A stretch of DNA of 33,101 nt from Chara braunii (taxonomy: Eukaryota > Streptophyta > Charophyceae > Charales > Characeae). The stretch lies in contig BFEA01000897.1 in NCBI GenBank assembly GCA_003427395.1, forward strand, positions 163,663 to 196,763. The letters run 5' to 3'. A model generated the notes under the pieces. It was not told the origin of the DNA. It ran no database searches and worked only from the letters and a program-made list of their open reading frames with translations. The translations under genes were made by a program, and so were the position numbers. This document shows, in pieces, positions 19,864 through 30,659 of this stretch; within the stretch, counting starts at the first letter, position 1; the number at the start of each line of letters is the position of its first letter.

Positions 19864-22057
19864 ATCACGATCACGTGACTATTCCCCCCCCCCTCCCCCC
19901 TTTCCTCTCTTCATCTAATCGGCAGGGGAGAACGACACGAATCAGTAAGCTTCACAAAGACCACGCCATCGACGATGACGTCAACCTTCGCTCTGATTCG
20001 ACGGGCAACGATAAATTGGGGTGCAGAGCACACGGAGAACCAGCGGACGATGATGGCGTCACCTGGACGACCATCGATGACTCCAGCAGCACGAGCCAAC
20101 ATATCATTGCAATTGAAGATGGAGTCAACATGGACTCTGGCTGGATCGTTTGTTGATACGCTTGGTTCCTCATGCATCACTATGTTCTCTCTCTCCCTCT
20201 CTCCTTCTTCGCCACAACATGCAATCAGGAGATCACATAATTTTGGAACCCCCTGCGCGTCACATATGTGATGAACCACTTCCTGAACCTATGCTATCTT
20301 TTGTACCCTTTTTGCTTATATCATACCAACCCCATAAAAACCCCGTTTTGTTTTTTTGATTTCGGGTGCCGCGTTTCGGGCCCCCATCTTTCGGAAGCCT
20401 TTTGGGTTCTGCTTTTTCTTTTTGCAATTCGGGAAATACATAGGAATTTCTTTCGTTGCGCAATAGGAGGATCCTATTGCTCCACGTACTTGATTGGCGA
20501 GCGGGAGTTATCGAAGGATCGACCGGGCGTCGTGCGCTGAGTCGGAGGGTGAGAAAGAAAAAGGCGCGAGAAGTAGCGCAAGACGGGTCCAAGATTCAGA
20601 TGATCAAGAAAGGGAAATGAGCGCGCAAAGAGCGAAGCGGGAGAGAGAGAGAGAAAGAAAAAACAGTTACGAGGAGAGAGAAAGAGGAGGGGAGAAAAAT
20701 GAGCGCGGGAGAGAGCGATGCGGGGGACAGAGAGGAGAAAGCTTCGCATGCGTCAACAAAAAGAGAGAAAAAGGCACCGAAGCAGTTACAACTTGCCTCT
20801 GTCCTAAACCAATTCAAAATTGAAATCACCATATCCGCGCGCGAAAGAGCGACGCGGGAAAAGAAAGTCCTACGCCTATTCATATCCCCACAAGATTCCG
20901 AGAGTTTTCCCCAACGCGACCGAGAACATTCACACACAAAAAGGACACGTCGAAGTTCCGCTTATCCCGAAATTCCCAACCGCGAGTGATTGGCCCATGG
21001 TCATATTGGAAGTCACGACGAATGCGCCTTTTGTTGTTGCGGATCTTTGTCTCGAGCATGAGTGTGCGGCGGCAACGCCGAACTTCCTCTTTTCGGATCT
21101 TGTTATCCCCTATCTCGACATTCCTCCCTCTTCTCTCTCTTTCCTCTACCTTTGAATGATGATGTGTCTCGATGTTTGTCTCTCTGCGTGCTTTCCTGTG
21201 TGAAAGAACTTCTTCCGGAACTCTTCCATTAGTTTTCTGGGTAATCCCCAGATGTCGAGGAGTTAACGCTCTTGTCTTGTGAACGGTGGATGTGTGTGTA
21301 CACTTCCCTCGGTTGGTTTCCGACCTGTGTATCCTTGGCATTTTCGCACCTTCCACAGTGAATGTATGTATGGAAATACTTGCCTTTTTGCCGCACTTAG
21401 CGGGATTTTGTTCGAGAATGCAAGAGTATTTAGATCTGTAGTTCTAAATTCATTGCGCATGCCATCTGCCTTATGCTGCACCACATTTGCAACCGATCTA
21501 CAGGACAGCCTCGAGAAATAAGGCGCCTGGGGCCAACACTGTAGTGGCTTACAAAAACTTGAGTCGCGGATCAATCCCTTTGATTACATGCATAATCGAG
21601 TTGATGAAGTTTTTTTTTCTCTCTCTCTCGTGTGGAAAAGGATTGATTGGTGATTGCGCGAGTGTCCTTTTTTTTCTCGATGACGTCTCAGAATTTGTGC
21701 AATTGATTGACATGTGGACCGACAAGCACCCTTCGATCAGGCGTCAACCTCCCATACCCCCCTATCAACACGACATTTTCCTTACAACGAGGAAAGGACA
21801 CGTGTATGCGAGTGGGACGTACGAGAAGCTGTCGCACGAATCGGCGGATGTAGCGGACCCACCAGGTGTGGTGCTCCGCTTGTGACAAAGATGGAGATGG
21901 AGGAAGAAGGGGGGAGCGAGATGGCACAACGCAGCTCCCCACGCAAGACTCCAACACACGTACTCCAAAATGTAAAAGTGAAGAATGAGGGTGAAAACAG
22001 ACAATGGCTGGGGTATTCCCCACCGGACTGACGGGACTGGACTGGACTGGCTGGTAC
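19864..22057. other. 3' part of repeat copy B; purine-rich, no recognised gene
   Basis: Same sequence as 5159-7352. GAGA-rich between about 20545 and 20785. Overlapping frames on both strands have no recognisable domains. Confidence 0.5.
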
Positions 22058-22102
22058 CGACAGAGGTACCGGCCTGGACTGGCCTACCCCGAATACAACA
22101 CA

Positions 22103-22141
22103 GGCCTGTGAGAAGAGGCCAAGGGGCTGGTCTCACAGGCC
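22103..22141. repeat. 11-bp perfect inverted repeat (hairpin)
   Basis: GGCCTGTGAGA at 22103-22113 and its exact reverse complement TCTCACAGGCC at 22131-22141, separated by 17 nt. A third GGCCTGTGA word occurs at about 22168. It lies 46 bp to the right of the copy B border, in the putative LTR region. Confidence 0.75.
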
Positions 22142-22351
22142 AACCCGAGGTCCGCTACTCGATCCTCGGCCTGTGATGGATCGCCTAGATACAAACATGC
22201 TTCCGCCAAGAAGCGGAACTCTACCAAAGAAAAGAAAACCTGAGTAGTCTAGGATGCGGAGCAAGCTCCATGCTGAGTCCTTGCGATGGAACCTAGGATA
22301 TAAAATGTCACAAAACAGCAATGTCACAGCTAACAGCCTAAGTGAAAGTAG

Positions 22352-22536
22352 GAGCAACTAACTAACATACATGTCCTAGGAAAGCAAAAAGTAGTGACAA
22401 CTAGATCCTAGAATGTTGGAGGCACTAGCCTCAGTCTGGTAACAACTGACTAGTGTATAAGTCCTAAGAACAACAAAAGCAGAACAACTAAATCCTAGAA
22501 ATGTTAGAGGCAGTAGCCTTAGTCTGCGAGCAACAA
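22352..22536. repeat. Imperfect tandem duplication, period about 88 bp
   Basis: 22352-22439 and 22440-22527 align along their length. For example, GTCCTAGGAAAGCAAAA at 22373 matches GTCCTAAGAACAACAAAA at 22461, and ATCCTAGAATGTTGGAGGCA at 22405 matches ATCCTAGAAATGTTAGAGGC at 22492. A partial third unit follows. Divergence is moderate, so the duplication is old. Tandem units of this kind are common in LTR U3 regions. Confidence 0.8.
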
Positions 22537-23270
22537 AGCAACAACAAGTCTATCATATGTCACATGAGAAGTGTGTCGCATACCAAAGGGTGGGATGGTC
22601 TCTGAGGGTGGCGAATGCAGCCTAGGGGTCAAAAACTCCTAAGGGCATCCACACATAGATAATAGGGAGGCACATGTCATCAGGCTCAAGGAGGGTAGGG
22701 AACTGAGAGCAAACAGAACCAATGACCCTAACAGATAGACCATCAGGGCGGGTAATGCTCGACTTAGGGGTGACCGCTATGGAGGGTCGACCATGCAAGG
22801 GAACAAGGGAGCCTGGTATACTGGGCGCACCTCGATGAAGCATGCGGGGCTGCCTAACTAGGGCGTGAGGGCCGGCGAAGGGTAGAAAGATGATGGGTAA
22901 GGGAATCATGCAAATGACTCCTAAAGTGAGGGAAGTCGGAGCTAGATCCGTAAGATGGAAAGCCAGGGCAACGCTACGGTCCCGATGCCTATGCGTATAC
23001 CAAGGGAGAGCCCAACTCAGAGGAACCCGGCTAAAGGGAGACCATCATGCGACACAAGCAGGGTACTGTACAGGGTAGAGTGGTAAGAGAGTGGCGACGT
23101 CTGAAGTAGGCAGAGTTGATCGTGATAAGGTCCATGGAGCTGTCGATGACGTCCACGATGAGAACTCCGGAATGCCGTCGAGGAAGAGCCGTAGCGTTGA
23201 CGAGCTGAAGTAGCAAAACTGATGTGGATGGAGTACTGAGAAGTCAAAGACTTGGGAAGGTAAGTCAGAG

Positions 23271-25689
23271 TCAATCGTCGTATCGAGCAGGACGACGACG
23301 AGCGCGCTGTGGACGCTCATAAACATCCGGCTGTTGCTGAAGGTCTGCCTCAGATGGAGCATGCTCGACTTCAGCGGTCTCCTCAGTCGGAGGAGAAGGA
23401 GGAGGGTCAGTGGGCTGAGGAGGAGCAGTGAACCCAGCATGACAAGCACGGTCATAGGCACGCACCAACATGCGAGCGTGCTACAAGTGCTCGAGGGGCT
23501 CCCAGGTAGCCTCCTCATCAGGGTAACCCTTCCAACGTACGAGATACTCGACGTGGGAAGGGTTGTCGTCGGTGACTCGGCGACCAATGATGTCTGAAAC
23601 GAGGAACTCCCCGTGGTCGTCCACCATGAGGGGTGGAGGGCGCTCGTATGGTCGTCCAGCGAGACGCTCAGACGGTCTGCGGTAAGGATGCAGTAACGAG
23701 ACGTGGTAGACATCATGTACACGAGCCTAGCGTAGGTAGTCGGACAGCTTCACACGAAAGTTGACCGGGCTAGATGCCGTATCAGAACCGACGACCTGGA
23801 GGATGCGGCATGGGCCAAAGAAGCGACGCCGAAACTTGCGAAGCGTGTCCGCTTCGAGCTGTAAGTGGTGGGCGTCGATAAGCACATCATCACCGACCTT
23901 GAATGGGTGATCCATCCTCGATCAGTTCGCACGTGCTGCCATGCGAGTCTGGGAAGCGGCTATGTGCTCATGTGCGGTCTTCATAATCGACGTCATGTGT
24001 GCAACCCAATCATCCAGCGCGGGACAACTCGTTTCAGGGTGCATCTGGGACGGTCGAAGGAAGTCCGCGGAAACACGCGGGTGATAGCCGAGGTCGCAAT
24101 AGTAAGGCGACATCCCCGTGGCTGGCGAAAGGGCGTGTTTGTAGGCTATCTCTGTGTGGGCAAGATAGAGATACCATTGCTGGTCGTCGTGAACAATCTT
24201 TCGGAGAATATCTCCGAGAGTCCTGTTGGTGATCTCGGTTTGACCATCAGTCTGAGGATGGTAAGACGAGGAGAAGCGGACCATAGTGCCATACACCTCG
24301 TGGAGCCGTTGCCAGAATCGGTTGGTAAGGCACGGGTCACGGTCAGATATGATGCTCAGAGGTAAGCCGTGGTCACGCACGACTCGGTCAAACACGATGT
24401 CGACGACCTCACATGCACTGATGGCATAGCGGCACGGAACAAAGTGTGCACGCTTCGTGAAGCGGTCGACGACGACCAGGATAGCATCATGACCACGAGG
24501 GGTCGGAGGACGAAGGGGACCGATGAACTCCATCGAGATGGACTGGCAACGACCCTCAGGGATAGGAAGAGGCTGGAGCAAACCATAAGGCAGGTGGTTC
24601 ACACTGTTCACCTCCTGACAGGTGGGACACTCTGCGACGTAGTCCTTCACAAAGTCCTTGCGCTTCGGCCAGACGTACAGGCGGCTCACACGAGCCAACG
24701 TCTTGTGGAAGCCCATATGACCGGGAGCTGCCTGGTCATGGAACTCTGCTACTGCTCGGACACGTAGCTGTCCAGTGGAGGGAACGCAAATACGGGGCTC
24801 TCTGGTGCCCTGTGAACCGTGCCAGTACACAAGACCGTTGTCCACGAGAGAGTAATTCGGGATGGTCTTACCACTCCGAAGGGTCGCGTGGATGTCGCGA
24901 TAGTCGGGGCAGTGGCGGTACTGAGTGCGAAACTCGTCGATCACCGAGTGGTGGACGGTGNTGACCNAGATGGAAGAGAGCTGGATGTGCTCCTGGTCGT
25001 GGTCAAGGCGTCGGGATAGGGCATCTGCGACCCGATTAGTCTCACCCTTGATGTGCTCAGTGGTGAAACTAAACTCGGATAGGTCGCGCCACCAGCGAGC
25101 CTGTCGAGGAGTGAGCTTCGGCTTTGTCCGAAAAGCCTGGGCAACAGAGTTGTCCGTGCACACCGTGAATGGTGCCCCGTGCAGGTAGTGACGCCAGTGC
25201 CGAGCGGTATAAACTATTGCGAGAACCTCACGTTCATGGGCTCGTCAGTAGCTGGACGAGAAGGCGTCAGTCGGGAAGCAGTGATAGGGGTAGGTGGTGG
25301 GAAGCGAGGGATACGAGGATGAGAGGAATTCGGAGAGGAGGGGAAGACCTGAGAAAGCACTGCTCCTACAACAAAGTCTGACGCATCGGTGGTAAGGATA
25401 AAAGGGCGATCGAAATCGGGTAGGTGAAGAACCGGTGCGCATGTCACCGCCTTCTTGAGGGTGCGGAAGGCGTCCTCGTGGAGGGGTGTCCAAGCCCAGG
25501 GTGGGTTCTTCCGAAGAGGGTGGAGGTAAGGACTTAGGAATACCTAGCGTATCCCCGGATGAAATTACTATAGTAGCTGGTCAGGCCTAGGAAGCTGCGA
25601 AGCTTGGCGGATGTGGGGGCGGGCCACTCCGCAATAGTAGTGATCTTCGCGTTGTCCATGTGGAGACCAGCCTCCTCCCAGCCCCAACG
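23271..25689 (-). pseudogene. Ty3/gypsy pol 3' half: RT end, RNase H, integrase, chromodomain
   Basis: Read right to left. The connection region includes TIAEWPAPTSAKLRSFLGL. RNase H shows TTDASD (Asp about 25386), HEREVLAIV, CTDNS (Asp 25154) and RVADALSR. The integrase zinc-binding part has two His (residues 142 and 149 of the frame starting at 25163) and CPTC at 179-182. In the integrase core the second Asp (274) and the Glu (310) are separated by 35 residues, as usual, but the first acidic position is Glu (SMEFIGPL, codon 24530-24528) instead of Asp. After VGDDVLIDAHHL comes a chromodomain near 23612-23480 (YLVRWKGYPDEEATWEPL), which directs integration to marked chromatin in chromoviruses. 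One frame from 25244 to 23271 has stops at 23922-23924, 23727-23729 and 23481-23483; another stop is at 25245-25247. Unresolved bases are at 24961 and 24967. Confidence 0.93.
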
Positions 25690-28003
25690 CACGGGCTACG
25701 CCTCCTCCTCCTCTCACGGCACTTCCCAGCGCCGTTCCCCTTTCCGCAGTCGCCCCCGCCGTTCCACGCCGCAGGGCCGCCACTTCTCGCGCCGCTTCAG
25801 CGCGCTGGAGTATGGTGAGCAGGACTCTGTTGCCCCACTGTCACCTGAGGGCAACCACAGCAACGACCTCGACCTCTGCGAGGCCGTCCAATATCACTTG
25901 GAGGACTTTACCCTCCCTGCAGCAGAGCGCCTTCAGCTCGCGCTCTCCGCCCTCTCTCGGGCACGCAGCCACCCCGGTCACGCTGACGCGTCGCCCCCCG
26001 AGGTCCCTCAGGAGGACCTCCCTCAGGGCTTCGTCCCTCCTCGCGGTGTCCTTTCCGCTGAGGAGCGCGCAGCTATTTTGGGCTGACGTGGGTGTTTGCG
26101 CTGCCGCTTGGATGGTCATACCTCCTCGCGGTGCCCTTACACTACCGCCCTCGACCGCCACTACGCTGACCTTTCTCGTCAGCGTCGTGCTCAGTCCCCC
26201 CCCGGCGCCTCACGTCCCCGCGGCGCCTCACGTCCCCGCGGCGCCTCCTAGCCACGGTGCAGTGTACACCTGCGCCCTCCTCAGTAGTGGGCTTCCCGAC
26301 ATCTCCGTCGCGGTTCGCCCCTCTCGCTACTGGAGTTGAGGTATCGCAGGACTCGACAGAGTGTACTCAGTCCTTTGTGGCAGTACCGTCTGCGCCTCCG
26401 CAGACCACCGTCTCCCCTCCTTCCCCGTCGCGACTACCGATGCGTCGAGCCATTCGCTCAGCCCGTTGCGGCGAGCAGCTTCCTACTCGCGAGGACGTTG
26501 TGTCCTCTTTTTTGGACTTGAGCATGCTCCAGGCTCGTCAGGAACGACTCACCCTCCATGTCGCTGCACTGTGTCGCCTTCTCGCCATCCTCTCTGACCC
26601 CCTACCGCACCCTCCCGATCATCCCAGTACGACTCGGGACCTCCACGAGGGTGTACTCAGCGCTGTGGGATTCCGGTTCTCAGGGCGACTTCATTCACCC
26701 ACGCGTGGTGAAGGAAGCTCGCTTACCCACGACAGGGTCTCCGACTCCCATCTCCGTTACCCTAGGGGATGACAAGACCCAGCGCTTCTTCGATNAGACG
26801 GTCACCGACCTCCCCTTCTTNCTCACTCTCNANCCGACTGANCGTTCCCCGGCGTCTCGTAGCCACCGCTCCTCTGCACATTTCGATGTGATGGAGACGG
26901 GGTACGACTTCATTCTCGGCACTCCGTGGTCTCGTCGGTTCCGCAGCACCGAGGCCGATTGGGCGACCAACACTCTCGTTCTCAAAACGAAGTGTGGACA
27001 GACGTATCGCGTACCTTTCATAGGTATCACGACGACACCACGCCCCGATCCTCCTCCCCCGGAGCCTTTAGTGCCCACACCATCTCCCTCTATCACTGTC
27101 ACCTCGCCTCGGCAGTTCGCTCACTTCATTCGACAGGACGACGTCACCTTCTTTGTGGTGGACATGACGGATCTCTTACACTATGATCCACCCTGTCCCG
27201 ACGCCGAGCTCATCCCTCTCGAGCCAGATCCTCCCTCTATCTCCATGGCTCCCATCTCTACTTCCGTCCCTCCCCCATCCGTCGAGTCCACCCCGCTGTC
27301 GCGCGCTGACGTTGACGCTGCGGAACTCGCACGATATATGGCTGACCTCGAGCCCTCAGTTCATGACCTCATCCGAGAGTACCACGACGTTTTTCCATCG
27401 TCGTTCTTGTACGTCGGCATGCCACCGATGCGTGATGTCGAGCACTCCATTCAGCTTGTGCCTGACTATCGTGTTCACCACCAGGCACCCTACAGACTCT
27501 CGATCCCCGAGGCCACCGAACTCAAGCGTCAGCTTGAGGAGCTCCTCAGACTGGGTTTCATTAAACCCAGCAACTCCCCGTGGGGTGCACCCGTCCTCTT
27601 TGCTCGCAAAGCGGATTGAACTCTCCGTCTCTGCATCGACTATCGCGGTCTCAATCGCTACACGGTTAAGAACAGCTACCCCATGCCTCGTTCTGATGAG
27701 CTGTTCGACTGCCTAGCAGGCAACCGCTTCTTTACGAAGATTGATCTTCGTAGCGGTTACCATCAGATCTGCGTCGCTGCAGCCGACCAGGCGAAGACCG
27801 CGTTCCGATCGCGATTCGGCCACTACGAGTTCACGGTGATGCCATTTGGCCTCACCAACGCAGCCGCTACCTTCCAGAGGGCGATGAACGACATCTTCAG
27901 GGACATCCTAGAGCAGTACGTTCTCGTCTACCTCGACGATATCCTGGTCTATAGTCGTACCCTTGAGGAGCACCTCAGACACCTCCGCGACGTCCTTGGT
28001 TTT
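25690..28003 (+). pseudogene. Ty3/gypsy 5' half: gag knuckle, protease, reverse transcriptase
   Basis: A probable gag C-terminal region leads to a TGA at 26084-26086. Immediately afterwards, in the same frame, is a perfect zinc knuckle C-x2-C-x4-H-x4-C (Cys 26093, 26102, His 26117, Cys 26132). The following linker changes frame (about 26250 and 26600). The aspartic protease shows ALWDSGSQGDFI (Asp codon 26669) and YDFILGTPW. The reverse transcriptase starts with HDVFPSSF and VEHSIQLVPD, then GFIKPSNSPWGAPV and a TGA at 27617-27619. The same frame then continues through [19 protein letters not shown] (Asp 27743), [11 protein letters not shown] and the catalytic YLDDILVYS (Asp 27935 and 27938). 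It ends after HLRHLRDVL, where LINE sequence begins. The true gag start and 5' LTR are not present. Unresolved bases are at 26795-26842. Confidence 0.93.
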
Positions 28004-28009
28004 GCTTGA

Positions 28010-29740
28010 GGGGGTCCAAGACCCACAAACCTCCTTGGCTGAGTGGTCTGGACCACTTTAGGAATAAATCCCTGTTCCTCAGTTGTCGATGGCTTCCAAA
28101 GGTAACGTGCAGCAACTCTCTTAATCTTCCTGTAAGCTTCCTCCCCTAACAAGCATACTGCCAGGGGGAACCAGAGTGTTAAAAAGGCAGCAGCAGATAG
28201 AACTAAAGCTCTACCAAAAAGGGAAAGAGTGTGCCTCCTTTCCCACTTTGTCATCCTCATAACAACTTGTCCACCATTATATTGTCCTGCGCCGAAGAAT
28301 AGTCTGATAGAGAAATCTGTATTCCCAAAAACCTATCAGAAGAAGAATCAGGGACACGACGCAGGCCCCACTCCACACACAACTCGAATTGGCGGGGGAG
28401 GAAAAAACCAATTTATCCCAATTTATTGAGGCTTCCGATAAATCACAATACTTATCAATAATCTTACGTAGTTCAAGCAAGCAATCTGAAGAATTCATGC
28501 AGGCCACGGTTAAGTCATCAGCAATGGCCCCCACCTTCCAATGTAGTGAAGGGGGTGACCCCCTCAAACCTTCTATATTACTACTAAATCTTATATTGTC
28601 AAGCAATACTTCTAGTTGAAGAACGAAAATCAATGGGGCCAGGGGGCATCCCTACCTCAGGGAGCGTGTCAGGGTAAATTCTTCGGAAAGCTTTCCATTC
28701 ACCACCACTGCGGCAGTAACATTCGCGTATAGAGTTTTAGTCTATATAAGAAACTTTGGTCCAAAACCCAACCTCAGTAGCGATGTATTCACGAACGCCC
28801 AGCCTACCTTGTCATAAGCTTTTTCCATGTCAAGCATCAGGATGGCGAGGTTCCTTCTCTCTTTTCCAATAATTTCAAAGGCCTGAATCGTCGTTAAGAT
28901 ATTTTCAAAAATAAACCTCCCCTTGACAAACGCACCCTGTTCTACCCCCACCAAAGAGGGGAGAATTTCCGCAAGTCTGATGGCAAGGATCTTCCCTAAC
29001 AGTTTATTGGTCACATTAAGAATGGAGATCGGACGCCAGTTGCGAACCTCTCTTTTGTCCCCTTTTTTGTAGAGGAGAGAGATCATCCCGCGGGCCACCC
29101 CTGTTGGTAGAGTGCCCGTCGAAATAACTGTGTTATAAATCTCACACAAAAAGGGGGCAAAGACTTCCCATGCACAAAGAAAAAGTTCTATTGGCAGGTC
29201 ATCTGGGCCCGGACATTTGCCCAAAGCCATCTGTTTGGCTTCCAACCATGCCTCTTTCTCTGAGATGGGTGCCTCCAAGAGGTCTCTTTGAACCAAGGGA
29301 ACTTTGTCTTGAGTCTTATTTCAGAAGTTTGGTTGTCACTATGTCCTTGAAATATTCCATTGCATAAGAACATATTTGAGTGGTTTCTGTTGCAAGAGGA
29401 GCCGTTAGCGCAAAAGGATGGGTCAATTCCCTCATGAGAGGTTTTGCTTGACAAAGGATCAGCGACCGGAAAGTGAGTTTAGTCATCCGATCATAACCAA
29501 TAACCCCTCTAACCTTCAACCATTCCAACCAGTCAGACTGACGCTGGATTTCCAATTGCTCAAGTTCAACGCATGCCGCAGTTCTCCCACTTGACCAATA
29601 ATATTCCATGAAGGGGTCGTCCCCCATTGAATTTTCTGCTTTTTCAATAGTGGCTAATAGGAGTTTTCTTTCCATGAGCGAGCAACTACCTTCATCCTGG
29701 AGAATTCCTCCACGGCAGCCTGTATAATGGCGATCCCAGT
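28010..29740 (-). pseudogene. LINE ORF2 linker, reverse transcriptase and start of C-terminal region
   Basis: The linker frame ends at 29316. The reverse transcriptase frame follows from 29296 after another frameshift, with KCPGPDDLPIELF, NWRPISILNVTNKLL, GAFVKGRFIFENIL and LMLDMEKAYDKVGW (first catalytic Asp). A TAG at 28744-28742 stands where a Trp is common. A TAG at 28654-28652 sits exactly at the Gln position of the R-Q-G-C-P motif (SLR, stop, GCPLAPLIF). The catalytic pair is in AIADDLTVA (Asp 28519 and 28516). After a frameshift near 28300-28400 the post-RT region WERRHTLSLFGRALVLSAA is read in the frame of 28260. Coding ends near 28010 at QPRRFVGLG, where gypsy sequence starts. Confidence 0.92.
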
Positions 29741-30628
29741 GTCTGCCCACTCCTTGACACTAAGGAAGAGGTCTCTAGCCTTATCCCAGTCTTTCACCTG
29801 CGTGGAAATCCAAGACGGGATCCCTGGATCTTTCAAGATTTTTACATTCAATCTGAACGGGGGTTTGTACTTTTCGATAACATCTTTTGCAATAATATCC
29901 ATGACCACCGGGTTGTGGTCTGACATCGACCCATACATCAGTTCAGCCCCAATGCAGCGGTCCCAGGGGGAGTCCCGCGCGTAAATAACATCCAATCTTT
30001 TTTTTGGTTGAGGGGCTCGAGGGGAAGGCCTGGGGCCCTGCCAAGTGTAGCCTGCTGAGTCGGGGTTCAAGGTCCGATATGTATAAAAAAGACCCTGGGA
30101 ATTAACCAATTCAAGGAGTAATTGCCCATCCATTCTTAGGGGCCCCGGACGTGGGGAGTCGAGACCTGGGGCGAGGACTGCATTCCAGTCCCTTGCCAGT
30201 ATCAAATTTTCCGTATCAGGAATGTATTTTGGTAAGTTCGCAAAAAAATCGATACGGGCAGGGCATTCGACTGGCGCATAAACTGACATTACCACCCAAT
30301 CCTCATCTTCAACCGCTATTTTCACCCAGGCCCAACGACCCTCAGTGTCTGCACGACTATCTAGGATTTCTACATCCAAATCTTTGTTAATGAGTACTGC
30401 GACCCCTCCCTTCGACCTATCTACTGGAGCCCAAACTTGCGGGTCCATCCACCATCTTTGGGCTTCAATAATTTTTTCCGCATCAAGTTTGGTTTCCTGT
30501 AAACAGATAAGGTGAGCATTTTTAGAGTAAATCCAAGAGGACAGACGATTTTTTTTAAAGGTATTATTAGAGTCACCTAAACCTCTCACATTCCAGTTCA
30601 GGATTCTGATTTTATTGGGAAGGACCAT
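29654..30628 (-). pseudogene. LINE ORF2 endonuclease domain (copy 2)
   Basis: The longest intact stretch of this LINE, 324 codons from ATG 30628, and part of a disrupted ORF2. Signatures in order are NWNVRGLG (Asn 13), CLQETKLD (Glu 45), SVYAP (Tyr 117), ARDWN (146-149), KKRLDVIYA (Asp 213) and SDHNPVV (Asp 237, His 238). The usual Gly before the Asp of the G-D-x-N motif is Arg here (codon 30193-30191, AGG), while copy 1 has the normal GDLN. The residues after about 310 belong to a wrong frame. The true continuation lies in the 29750-29316 frame, so a one-base shift occurred near 29660-29700. The enzyme would make the first-strand nick in target DNA. Confidence 0.93.
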
Positions 30629-30659
30629 TAGATAAGTCCTTGCCGTTGTTGAGTTGGAT

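Larger units (their letters stand above)
17288..22057 (+). repeat. 4.77 kb direct repeat, copy B (natural right border)
   Basis: Collinear with 2583-7352 at offset 14,705, including the (TG)n tract (here about 17332-17419) and the purine-rich tract (about 20545-20785). Unlike copy A its right end is not special. The short ACTGG repeat and GGTACC words run on across 22057/22058 (CTGGTACCGACAGAGGTACC), so the sequence continues undisturbed. This is the reason to regard copy B as the true locus. The left edge is the N gap. Confidence 0.93.
22058..23270 (-). other. Probable 3' untranslated/LTR region of the chromovirus
   Basis: On the minus strand this follows the stop after the chromodomain tail and has no recognisable coding capacity. 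A 95-codon minus frame at 22909-22622 is unassigned. It contains an imperfect tandem duplication of period 88 bp (22352-22536) and a perfect 11-bp hairpin (22103-22141), features common in LTRs. I could not identify a polypurine tract, TG...CA ends or a second LTR, so the limits are only inferred. Confidence 0.4.
22058..28003 (-). mobile_element. Ty3/gypsy chromovirus, 5' half inverted relative to 3' half
   Basis: Minus strand 25689 to 23271 carries the end of reverse transcriptase, RNase H, integrase and a chromodomain. A probable LTR region follows at 22058-23270. Plus strand 25690 to 28003 carries the gag zinc knuckle, protease and reverse transcriptase. The plus-strand part stops soon after the catalytic YLDD region. 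The minus-strand part starts only about 35 residues further along the usual pol order (GLHMDNAKI). The two halves are thus almost exactly complementary pieces of one element, as expected if the gag-protease-RT segment of a minus-strand element was inverted in place. No second LTR is seen. Many stops make it inactive. Confidence 0.85.

Noticed and set aside
2583-22057. A true recent segmental duplication of 4.77 kb
   Set aside because: Its edges coincide with an adapter and an N gap, and microsatellite lengths are identical, so an assembly artefact is much more likely. Kept open pending read depth.
23045-23722. 225-codon minus-strand frame
   Set aside because: It is an alternative frame over the chromodomain and tail. 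The chromodomain frame itself shows recognisable family residues.
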